DNA from: Lobulomyces angularis
Taxonomy: Eukaryota > Chytridiomycota > Chytridiomycetes > Lobulomycetales > Lobulomycetaceae
Direction of reading: 5' to 3'
Length of the DNA stretch: 12,546 bases
Assembly (NCBI GenBank): GCA_027604685.1
Contig: JADHYX010000257.1
Location: 1-12,546, forward strand
Below are positions 1 through 7,134 of this stretch, in pieces (within the stretch, counting starts at the first letter, position 1; each line of letters begins with the position of its first letter). The notes under the pieces were generated by a model, which ran no database searches, was not told the DNA's origin, and saw only the letters and a list, made by a program, of their open reading frames with translations. The position numbers and the translations under genes were made by a program.

Positions 1-139
1 AATTTTGTGGGTTGTTTTAGCGTTCTTTAGCAATAAAAAGTACAACAATTCTTCAAAAAAAAAAAAAAAAAAATGGAAGATCCACTACTTAAGTAAAAAA
101 AATTTAAAAAAAAAAAAAAAAATGGAAGCTGAAAAAGGG
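1..139. other. homopolymer-rich intergenic DNA
   Basis: The left edge is dominated by A runs of about 15 bases (near 55-73 and 108-122). Open frames here encode mostly polylysine and have no family signature. I see no gene in it. Confidence 0.6.
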
Positions 140-405
140 GTAACACCACTAGCCCCGTCCCCTCCGTCCATATATGGCTGCCTCCTTGGGCTTGAAATAG
201 AGACGCGCCAACCATCGCCTAGTCTTTAGAACACTTTACTGGCAGAGGGGCATGGCACCTGAAAGTCAATTGCTAGGCGATGAAAAATTTTTATGGCAAG
301 AAGGAAAGGTGCCTTATGAGTTTTCCATTGTCTAACAACAAAAAAGCAGCTCGCCACTTTAAAACGGTCAAATTCTGGCAGCAAAACGCAGCTCGCCAGT
401 TTCAA
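140..405. repeat. G+C-richer island with inverted and direct repeats
   Basis: This stretch has clearly more G and C than its surroundings and almost no long A/T runs. Seen directly: catcgcctag at 213-222 and its exact reverse complement ctaggcgatg at 273-282; ggcacct at 254-260 and its reverse complement aggtgcc at 307-313, so the two pairs interlock; and an 11-base direct repeat gcagctcgcca at 346-356 and 388-398 followed by similar flanks. A 27-codon frame starting at the ATG at 252 (reading about LWQEGKVPYEF near its end) is the only coding-like part. The stretch could be a structured RNA, a mobile-element remnant or a decayed exon; the sequence alone does not decide. Confidence 0.4.
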
Positions 406-1125
406 AACAAAAAAAGGTTTCATTTTTTAATTTTTTTTTTTTCATTTTAGTTTCTAGCAGGCATTTTTCTTGAAATATTCTTTAAAAAAATCTTTTAAAG
501 TTGAAAAAAAAACCGCTTCCTTTTTTTGCATTTTTTATTTTTTATTTAAAGACACGCTAATATTTTCACAACAAAAAAAAAATGGAACCTTTTTTTTTTT
601 TCTAATTTTTTTCTTTTTTTTTTAATTTTTTACTAAGGCGCTAAATTTTTTTGTAAATTTTTTTTTGTAAAAAAGTTTTAAATTTCACTTTCACAACTTT
701 TTTTTGCATTGCTTTCAATCTTTTCTTTTTCTTTCTTTTTCCCTCTTTTTTTTCTTTTTTTATTTAATAAATAAAACAAAATTTATAAAAAAAAAAAAAA
801 AAAAATATTACAATGTCATCTGTGCAACAAACAATTCTAAGCCAAATTTTGGCTTTTTTTTTTTTTTTAATAAAATTCACAAGTAATCCGAATTTCGAAT
901 TCTTCTTACAAAATTTAGCTGAATTTAAAAAAAAAAAAACGGTTGTTGTTTTTTATTTTCTTTCTTTTGTTGTTTTTTTTTTTTAATTTTTTCTTTTAAT
1001 TAAAATTGAGATAAATTTTGTTGATTTCCGGAATTTTTGCCAAAATAAAAAAAAAAAACAGAAAATTAAGAGGACAAAAAAAGGGGAAAGCAAAAAAAAA
1101 AAAAGGCAGGAATGTCAGTTTTAAT
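406..1125. other. poly-A/poly-T intergenic stretch, no gene seen
   Basis: This segment is largely T and A runs (for example around 428-440, 590-640, 780-805 and 960-985) with little unique sequence between them. The two plus-strand frames here (from 704 and from 1018) encode runs of Phe or Lys that follow from the homopolymers. I see no RNA gene or promoter. Confidence 0.55.
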
Positions 1126-1560
1126 TTAAACTTAAATTTCTCTAAATTTAGTGCACAAAACGTTGCATTCAAAGTTTCGTCACCGTACTTTTGGAAAAGC
1201 AGCAGTTATGGTGAAATGAGAGCAAAGTGCAAGGTGTGCTTGAGAAAACCTCATAGAACCATCTAGATCCATTCAGCTGAGTGCTAAAAAATGAGAAATT
1301 TAACTGAAAATTATATGTAAAAAATGAAATTTATGAGGTAAATTTCCTAATATGGCAATGCGACTTGGAAAGCTGTGAATCAGTGATGGCAAGTATGGGG
1401 TTTCTTGAATTTTCGCAGTCTTTTTTAAATATTAAGAAATTTTATACAAACAAAAAATAAAAAAAATAAGTAAAAAATATAGGATTGAGAGTGGATTGAG
1501 CATCCTTCTGTCGCACAATCTCTTGTATTCTATTGTACATATTTAAGTCAAAGTTACGTT
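1126..1560. pseudogene. patch of coding-like remnants, possible decayed mobile element
   Basis: Sequence complexity rises here and several short frames look coding-like without forming a gene. On the plus strand the frame ending at 1266 contains SSPYFWKSSSYGEMRAKCKV then CLRKP, which resembles the aromatic and CxxC half of a BED zinc finger, though the downstream histidine pair is missing. A plus-strand stretch of about 50 codons near 1305-1460 reads without a stop and includes LIWQCDLESCESVMASMGF. On the minus strand, 1540-1445 encodes a 31-residue peptide beginning MYNRIQEIVRQKDAQSTLNP. The three frames cannot be joined convincingly. A decayed DNA transposon or unrecognised exons are both possible. 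Confidence 0.25.
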
Positions 1561-2000
1561 AAAAATTACAATTTCCTTTTTGTGCTGAATTTTGCTTTTT
1601 TTTCTTTTTTTTATCCTTCTCTTTTCCACAATTTTTAAAGACTTCTTATCAGTTTTATCAGAATCTAAAAAGAAAAAAAATGATCAAACCAGCTTTTGAA
1701 ACTTGCCTTAAAGCTCCATCTCTTCAAAATATCCTTTTTTCCTTTTCATTTAGAAATTTTAAAAATTATTTTTCAAATTTAAAATTAAACCATTCATTAT
1801 TTCTTAAAAAATAGAATTTTTTTTTAAAAAAAATTTATCGTTTATTAAAAAAAAAATAAAATATATTGTAATATATATTTATTCTTTTTTCTTTTTTTTT
1901 TTTTTAAAAAAAATTTTTTTTTTTATTCATTAAAACAATTAAACATTAAAAAAAGAATATTAATAAATAAATAACTATTTTTTTATTTTTTAATTTTCAT
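1561..2000. other. A/T-rich intergenic DNA downstream of the ZIP gene
   Basis: Mostly A/T runs, with no frame of interest. It contains the presumed 3' untranslated region of the minus-strand ZIP gene that ends at 2001. Confidence 0.5.
1982..1987 (-). other. candidate polyadenylation signal of the ZIP gene
   Basis: Read on the minus strand this is AATAAA, 14 nt past the stop codon of the ZIP gene. The motif is expected by chance in such A+T-rich DNA, so support is weak. Confidence 0.25.
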
Positions 2001-3339
2001 TTAATGACTATGACCGTCATGAAAGAATGAGTGTACTGTTTCTAATGCTAAAAAGCATATAAACATTCCTGAAAATAGTGAAACTGTCGCTAAATTTTTT
2101 CCTAATTCCCAAAAAAGAAAAAAAAAGGTTTAAATATTTGATTTAAAAAAGAAAAAAAAAAAAAATTTTTTTTTTTTTCCCACCTGAATACTGTATTGCA
2201 GTTGGTTGCAATTCATGTAAGGATATACAAGCCATAATTCCTTAAAATAAAAATTTATATTAAAAATTATTTATTTTTCTTTTTTTTATACCTGCAACAC
2301 AAGCCAAGCATTTACTTAATATCACAGGAGACATTATATCTTTCAACAAAAAACCTCCTATTATTACTCCAATTGGTTCTGCTAAACCATTAAGCAACGT
2401 CATCCAAAGTACGTAACTATACGACCTTGTTGCTGCCATTAGTGGTAAAGCCACTGCCATTCCTTCTGGAACATTATGTAGCTTGAATATTTTAGGGTCA
2501 TTATTTTTGTATATAAAATATGAAAACAGTGATTAAACTGTATTTTATCTTTTACTATACCATAATTGCAACAGCAAGTTCAACACCTAACCTCGCATTC
2601 GCCAGAGTAGCTAAATATACTCCTAAACCTTCAGGCACATTATGCAAAAACATTGCCATAAATGTTATTAAACTAGTTCTCTTTAATTCCTTTTCCACTT
2701 TACTTAAAATACGTTTATCTGTTACTTTGTTTTGTGAAGGAGTCTTGACTGAAGCGGACTCCTTGATTTTTTTTTTTCGCTTTTTTAATGCAGGGTCTTT
2801 TTCACTCTCGTCATTGTTTGCACTGTTCAACTTTTCTTCAAATTTATTTACAGATTTTTCTTCTTCTATCTTTTCAGGACCTTCGTGATCGTGATTGTGT
2901 TCCTCAGGTATAATAAAATTTTCCAAAATTCCAAATAAAAATACACCTACAAAAAACCACGTCATTGTTGACTTGTTGCCAATTTTTTCTATCGCTTCTG
3001 GTACCAAATCCAAAAATGTCATATACAGCATTACTCCTCCTGAACCAGCCTATTTTTTTATTTTTTTTTTTTTTTTGAAATTAATTTTTAAATAATTTTT
3101 TTTTTTACTTTAATTTATTAAAAAAATTATTAAAAAAAAAAAAAAAATCAATTTAAGAAAAAAAAATTAAAAAGATAACAAAAACCAAAAAAAAGAGATA
3201 CCTGTAAAGCACCGATTAATTTATTTGAATTTGAATTTAACCCGTTAAAAAAAGAAAATATACAAACAAGTACACCACCGACAAAGGTTCCCATCGATGC
3301 TATAAATGCTAATAAAAACGCAAACAACTTTTCATCCAT
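2001..3339 (-). CDS. ZIP-family divalent metal (zinc) transporter, gufA/ZupT/ZTP29-like
   Basis: Five exons: 3339-3202, 3049-2561, 2481-2292, 2240-2184 and 2101-2001, all with GT-AG borders, giving 324 aa. ZIP carriers move Zn2+ and sometimes Fe2+ or Mn2+ into the cytosol across the plasma membrane or out of vacuoles and ER. The sequence shows an N-terminal membrane helix (residues about 4-27), then GGVMLYMTFLDLVPEA (51-65), a helix, and a cytosolic loop starting with a His-rich motif (EEHNHDHEG, about 95-103) followed by a long charged Lys/Glu segment to about residue 165. The signature HNVPEG occurs twice, at 182-187 and 211-216. These are the metal-site helices 4 and 5 typical of the gufA/ZupT branch. 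NGLAEPIG and SLHELQPTA follow, and the protein ends in HDGHSH. The family is certain from these motifs; substrate and membrane are inferred. The second HNVPEG lies right after the exon 2/3 junction, which confirms that splice. Confidence 0.93.
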
Positions 3340-3638
3340 CTTATATTCTATTTGTGTTTTTTATTTGAATTTTTTATTTTTTTATGTATTTACTTTTCTT
3401 TTTTTTTTTTTCTTTGAAAATATCTGTCTTTTTTTTTTATTATTTGTCTTTAATTTTTTTTTTTTTATAAAAAATTTTTTGATCTTTATTTTTTTTATAA
3501 TTAGAGGTAAAAAAAAATAAATTTTTTTTAAAAAAAAAAAGAAAAAAAAAAAATTTATTACGAAATTATTTAAAAAAAAATTATTGCAAGAAAAAAAAAA
3601 ATTATCTATATAAAAAAATAAATACAATAAAATATTAA
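3340..3638. other. intergenic A/T-run DNA
   Basis: Between the ZIP start and the end of the small membrane protein there are only long T and A runs. The open frame here encodes Phe/Lys/Asn repeats and is not supported as a gene. It presumably holds the ZIP promoter and the 3' end of the upstream gene. Confidence 0.5.
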
Positions 3639-3824
3639 CTAGGATTTTTTTTTTTTACTTTTATTATTTCGATGCTTTAATCTGGATTTTCTTTCCTCGT
3701 CATCTTTGGCATTTGGAATGAGAAATACCATGATTACAAACAACATGAATCCAAATAAACCGTACATAAGCAACTGCTCTTTACTCATTGAATTGAAAGC
3801 TTCTGATAATATTGTCAAAATCAT
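3639..3824 (-). CDS. small single-pass membrane protein with lysine-rich tail
   Basis: A single uninterrupted exon encodes 61 aa. Residues about 1-16 form a short N-terminal segment (MILTILSEAFNSMSKEQ), then a hydrophobic helix of about 18 residues (YGLFGFMLFVIMVFLIP, about 21-38), then a strongly basic tail ending in KSKKKKS. The composition is coherent: a clean membrane segment followed by an acidic NAKDDEE patch and positive charge, suggesting a protein with its C-terminus in the cytosol by the positive-inside rule. I do not recognise the family. It shows no resemblance I can defend to RAMP4/SERP, Ost4 or Kish. The lysine codons near the end are an A run, so the exact length of the tail depends on homopolymer accuracy. 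It could also be the last exon of a larger gene, but an ATG with an A-rich context and no nearby acceptor favours a complete small gene. Confidence 0.55.
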   Translation of the reverse strand: MILTILSEAFNSMSKEQLLMYGLFGFMLFVIMVFLIPNAKDDEERKSRLKHRNNKSKKKKS

Positions 3825-4275
3825 TTTTGTTCAAAAATTTTTTTTTTTTTTTTTTTCAATTTAGTTTTTATTTTATAAACAAACAGGGAAAAATATTTAA
3901 TAAAAAAAATTATATTATATATATATAATATTTTTTTTGAAGTATATAATCGATCTATTTTTTTTTTTTATATATTTTATCTATTTTAAAAAATGTGTAT
4001 ACAAAATGCTAAAGAAAGAATGCACATATTGATTATCTAAAATAAATCTTTAAAGATAAATACAATCCAAGAGGATGTGTTTTAACATTAATCCATTAAT
4101 TCGTATTTAATTATACATTATTAGGAATGAATGAGAATATCAATTAATTTATCATGTTTCCTCTTCACCAAAATAAATGCTTCGGAACACAGCACCAAAA
4201 AAAACTATATAAACGAATAAAAAAAAAATAAAATAAAATAATTCAATACATATTTAAAAAAATAAAGTAAATACA
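3825..4275. promoter_or_regulatory. divergent intergenic region between the 61-aa gene and the cysteine-rich gene
   Basis: The two flanking genes are transcribed away from each other, so both promoters must lie here. The left half is A/T runs with an alternating AT stretch near 3911-3930. The right half (about 4000-4200) is more complex, with no frame of useful length. The only specific signal I see is the TATA-like element described separately. Confidence 0.45.
4206..4213 (+). promoter_or_regulatory. TATA-like element upstream of the cysteine-rich gene
   Basis: TATATAAA lies 62 nt before the ATG of the secreted protein and is flanked by C on one side and CG on the other, so it stands out from the plain A/T runs. 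The position suits a core promoter of a strongly expressed gene, but chance occurrence is likely in this base composition. Confidence 0.35.
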
Positions 4276-4860
4276 ATGAGAATTTCAATCATTTCCTTTT
4301 ATATACTCTCCGTGTATACTGCGAATGTGATTCCTCCAATAGCTTATGTTGGTGAGAAGTGTGGTGGAAGCACCTTTAACCCACCTGTTTGCAGTCAAAA
4401 CTCGGAATGCATTTACCTATTGGGAAACAATGTTCCTGGAGCATCTGGTATATGCGTTGAAATCTTCCATGGTGTAGGTGAAAGTTGTGGAGGAGGAACT
4501 AGAGCTGCCTTCCAATGTGAAGCAGGATTAACATGTAGCAACACTGGTGTGCCTGGACAAACAGGAACTTGCGAAGAAGCTAACCATCCTCTTATTCCTC
4601 CAATTGCCTATGTGGGTGAGAAGTGTGGTGGAAGCACCTTAAACCCACCTGTTTGCAGTCAAAACTCAGAGTGTGTTTACCTCCTTGGAAACAAAAACAT
4701 TGGTGCTTCAGGTATCTGCGTTGAAATATTTCACAGTGAAAATGAAATCTGTGGAGGAGGAACTAGAGCCGCCTTCAAGTGTAAGTTAGGTCTGACTTGC
4801 GATATCCCTCCAACTGCACCTCCTGGAACCACCGGAATTTGCAAACCTTATCATATCTAA
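4276..4860 (+). CDS. secreted cysteine-rich protein with two 88-residue repeats
   Basis: One exon, 194 aa. The N-terminus (residues 1-16, MRISIISFYILSVYTA) looks like a secretion signal. The mature part is two tandem 88-residue repeats (19-106 and 107-194), both starting IPPIAYVGEKCGGST. Each repeat holds two smaller modules with four cysteines and the pattern C-x9-C-x5-C-x(11-14)-C, each starting C-G-G and ending G-[IT]-C; all 16 cysteines are in these modules, so four two-disulfide domains are likely. The last repeat ends exactly at the stop codon. Small C-G-G modules of this kind are found in secreted proteins of early-diverging fungi, amoebozoans and oomycetes, usually of unknown role. 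No transmembrane helix or anchor signal is visible, so extracellular or wall-associated location is inferred. Codons are richer in G and C than surrounding DNA and the frame lacks the A/T runs seen elsewhere, fitting strong expression or selection. Confidence 0.85.
   Translation: MRISIISFYILSVYTANVIPPIAYVGEKCGGSTFNPPVCSQNSECIYLLGNNVPGASGICVEIFHGVGESCGGGTRAAFQCEAGLTCSNTGVPGQTGTCEEANHPLIPPIAYVGEKCGGSTLNPPVCSQNSECVYLLGNKNIGASGICVEIFHSENEICGGGTRAAFKCKLGLTCDIPPTAPPGTTGICKPYHI
4330..4857 (+). repeat. tandem 264-bp coding duplication
   Basis: Copies at 4330-4593 and 4594-4857 have the same length and align without gaps for most of their course. The first 60 bases or so differ mainly at silent third positions, while the second half diverges more (for example GVGES against SENEI before the fifth cysteine). 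The copies keep the same cysteine spacing apart from a two-residue difference before the last cysteine, where the lengths balance at the C-terminus. Confidence 0.85.
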
Positions 4861-5305
4861 ATTTTTTTTTTCTTTTTTTGCTTACTCTCTTTTACTGTAG
4901 TATTTATTTATTTTTTTTTTTTTACAAATTTTTTAAAAGAAAAATTTGCAAAGTTATTTTGTTCAATTATTTATTTTTTTTTCTTTTATTTTCAATATTA
5001 TTTATTTATTTTTTCCTAATAAAAGAAATATTACAAAACTGTTCTTATGTTTGCTTAAAAAAATACTTTATTTTTTTATTAAGAAATATTTCAAAAAATA
5101 ATAGTAAAATTCATAAAAAATTTAAAAAAAAAATGTAATGATTATTTTAGATTATGGATAATGTAATGTACTAAGAAAAAATAACAATAATTATAATAAT
5201 AAAAAAGAAGAATATACGCGTTTGAAAAAAAAAACTACTGGAACTTTCCTTATAAATAGTATTTAGCAATGTAATAGTTTCAAATACTTGAAAAAGATTT
5301 GATAA
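4861..5305. other. convergent intergenic region
   Basis: This holds the 3' ends of the cysteine-rich gene (+) and the SH3 gene (-). It is mainly T-rich, then A-rich. The open frame that overlaps the end of the cysteine-rich gene and continues to 5138 encodes Phe/Leu runs and is not supported. An AATAAA at 5018-5023 could serve the plus-strand gene but is far (158 nt) from the stop. Confidence 0.45.
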
Positions 5306-6627
5306 TCAAACATAGTTTTCTTCTGTCAAAAAAGTTAAAGGACAAACGCCGCGCAAATTTGTTGTAGTATTTTCAACTAAACCAAAATCATCATCATACC
5401 TTTCAATTACCAAAATCTTATCTCCTTTTGATAATTCTACTTCATCAGCACTTCTTGGTATAAAGTCATCTAAAAAAATAAAGAATAAGAAAAAATAACC
5501 ATATACATATTATTTCTTGTTTTACGAATTGCAATAAGAAACTGGTTTCCGTGGTTATGATCAATATATTCATTTAAAATGTAATCTGCGTTGTAAACAG
5601 TACTTGGAATCTCAGATTCAGTAATTCTGTTCAAACTAGTATTTTCATTTACTCCAATATCCCTACTTCTGTTGGAAATATTGGGATTTTGCTGTTTCTT
5701 TTCAATCAAATTTTCACTTTTTAAATTAACTGGTCCTTTAAAATAACTATTTCTATTGCGTTTTGAATCTTTGTTTGAGAAAATATTGTTTGTATTTTTG
5801 AGTTTATATTTTCTACTTTTGAAAAAGCAAAAGAGAAATATGAAAAGAACCAATAATAATAAAAATCCAATGATGCCAAATATGACATAAATTTTTGTTA
5901 AGTTTTGCCCTTCCGATTGAATTCCTATACCTGGAGTTAATACAATTGGTGTTTTTTTTACACTGGTTGACGTTGATGTATTTGTGTCATTAGATTTTAA
6001 TAAACAACAATTGTCATTGTTTTTCGTGCAAAATGAAGTAGATAGTTCAACGTTAATAAAGCCTAAAAAAAAATAAAATAAAAAAAAAAGTAAAATAAAT
6101 AATTTAGATGGAAAAAAAAATAAAAAAAAAATACCACAATTATTTTTATCATCATCGTTTGCAGCGACAACGCAATTCGAATTTGAATTGGCACCGTCAC
6201 AAGCAACTTTAATTGCATTAAAAGCGAAATTTCTATTAACTGTGTTGACATTTTCACAATCCGTGGACAATAAAGTTTCATTCAAATTTTTTAAAAATAT
6301 ATTACAGGTATCAGAACAAAGCTGTGGTAATCTTAAATTTTGTTGACAAGAATCAGATTTAAATACATTAAAAGAGCAAAGTGCTAAAAAAATAAAATAA
6401 AATAAAAAAAAAAAAAATACATTTAAAACGTTATTATTGCAACCAGCACTTAATAATACGCGATTAATAAAATTTAAGGAAGAATCTGAAGATTGAAAGA
6501 CGATATCATTATCAAATAAGGTAGTAGAAGTCACATTTGCAGTTGGAAGTGATTTTGGATCTAAAAAATGATTGTTAAAGTTTTTACAGATTGAAGAGTT
6601 TTTAATTTCAAAACAATCAGTTGACAT
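5306..6627 (-). CDS. single-pass membrane protein with C-terminal SH3 domain (fungal surface/sensor-like)
   Basis: Four exons, about 377 aa: 6627-6444 (donor uncertain), 6383-6135, 6062-5526 and 5469-5306. The N-terminal half is Cys-, Asn- and Ser-rich (DCFEIKNSSIC, RLPQLCSDTC, CENVNTVN, NNDNCC) and so probably extracellular. A transmembrane helix follows at about 202-225 (IYVIFGIIGFLLLLVLFIFL) with a basic stop-transfer KSRKYK, then a polar cytosolic linker. The SH3 domain fills about 319-377: AIHDF stands for the ALYDY motif, DEVELSKGD for the DELxxxxGD motif, and RGVCPLTFL for the last strands. The usual DDGW tryptophan is Phe (DDDFG). Exon 4 joins exon 3 only with the donor at 5525, which rebuilds AIHDF. 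The layout resembles fungal Fus1-like and related SH3 membrane proteins; ligand and partners are unknown. No clear N-terminal signal peptide precedes the cysteine region, so the helix may act as a signal anchor or a first exon may be missing. Confidence 0.8.
6063..6134 (-). other. 72-nt intron without stop codon in the SH3 gene
   Basis: The intron starts GTATTT and ends TTTTTAG. Its length is a multiple of three and it has no stop in the host frame, so retention would insert a 24-residue Phe/Leu-rich hydrophobic segment between NNC and GFINVE. Its T-run composition matches introns elsewhere in the window, so I call it an intron. Confidence 0.7.
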
Positions 6628-7134
6628 TTTTTTTTTTTTAATAAAAAAAAATAAAATAAAAAAAAATTAAAATTACAATTAATTTTTATCTAAAAATTTT
6701 TTTTTTAAAAAAAAAAATTGGAACCGAAGCAATTATTATAAGTGTCTATTGAAAAATGACATCGTCTTGGTAGACAAAACTTACAAAATCTACTGTAAAT
6801 CTTTATCGTTTAAATATCTGCTAAATACAGGTTCTGGCTTCAACAATTGCTAATAATAAGATTATAATACTAAACTTGCTCGTGGTTTCTTTTAAAACTA
6901 ACCTCGAGATATTATTCTTGTTCAACAAACTTGTGACTTGATAAAGTTCATCAGCAAATTTATAAAGTTTTATATCCTTAAAAAATTTTAAATCTTGAAA
7001 ATCATGATTTACAGAAAAAAAAAAATAATAATTTAAAAAAATAAAAAAATTAACTAAATCTAAACAAGAAAATTAGTACTATTTTTTTATTTTTATTTTT
7101 TTATAATATTATTGATTAAATTAAAGCTATTGTA
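6628..7134. promoter_or_regulatory. divergent intergenic region with a complex unassigned core
   Basis: The SH3 gene (-) and the orphan gene (+) start at its two ends. A/T runs flank a core at about 6720-7015 with few runs and visibly more G and C. On the minus strand the core encodes coding-like pieces: KFADELYQVTSLLNKNNIS (near 6969-6905), then QLLKPEPVFSRYLNDKDLQ (near 6854-6798), then VDFVSFVYQDDVIFQ and a stop (to about 6749). They lie in different frames and possible splice sites between them do not fit. On the plus strand, about 6719-6850 reads NRSNYYKCLLKNDIVLVDKT and onward without a stop but without an ATG. It could be a broken gene, an untranslated leader exon or a non-coding RNA. 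Confidence 0.35.

Noticed and set aside
5..229. 74-codon plus-strand frame at the left edge
   Set aside because: Much of it is Lys/Asn from A runs, and the end is the G+C-richer island; no start context, splice logic or family signature.
231..378. U1 snRNA candidate
   Set aside because: The CTGGCAG and Sm-like pieces are suggestive, but the 5' end that must pair with splice donors does not match and stem-loop I is not recognisable.
226..423. 65-codon minus-strand frame through the island
   Set aside because: No recognisable motif, and the opposite strand has an equally plausible short frame; treated as a chance frame.
1470..1530. Possible tRNA or small RNA around the two ggattgag copies
   Set aside because: I could not build an acceptor stem, T arm and anticodon loop; the repeat is only eight bases.
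2520..2888. 122-codon plus-strand frame
   Set aside because: It is the antisense shadow of ZIP exon 2, whose minus-strand reading has the family motifs.
3382..3627. 81-codon minus-strand frame
   Set aside because: Composed of Phe, Lys, Asn and Ile runs from homopolymers; no support as a protein.
3905..3935. Alternating AT stretch as replication origin or regulatory palindrome
   Set aside because: Simple AT alternation is expected in this composition and has no adjoining specific signal.
4797..5138. 113-codon plus-strand frame overlapping the end of the cysteine-rich gene
   Set aside because: It begins out of frame inside a real exon and continues as Phe/Leu runs through T-rich 3' flank.
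6063..6281. 72-codon minus-strand frame inside the SH3 gene
   Set aside because: Different frame of SH3 exon 2 plus intron 2; the frame with Cys pattern and downstream SH3 domain is the supported one.
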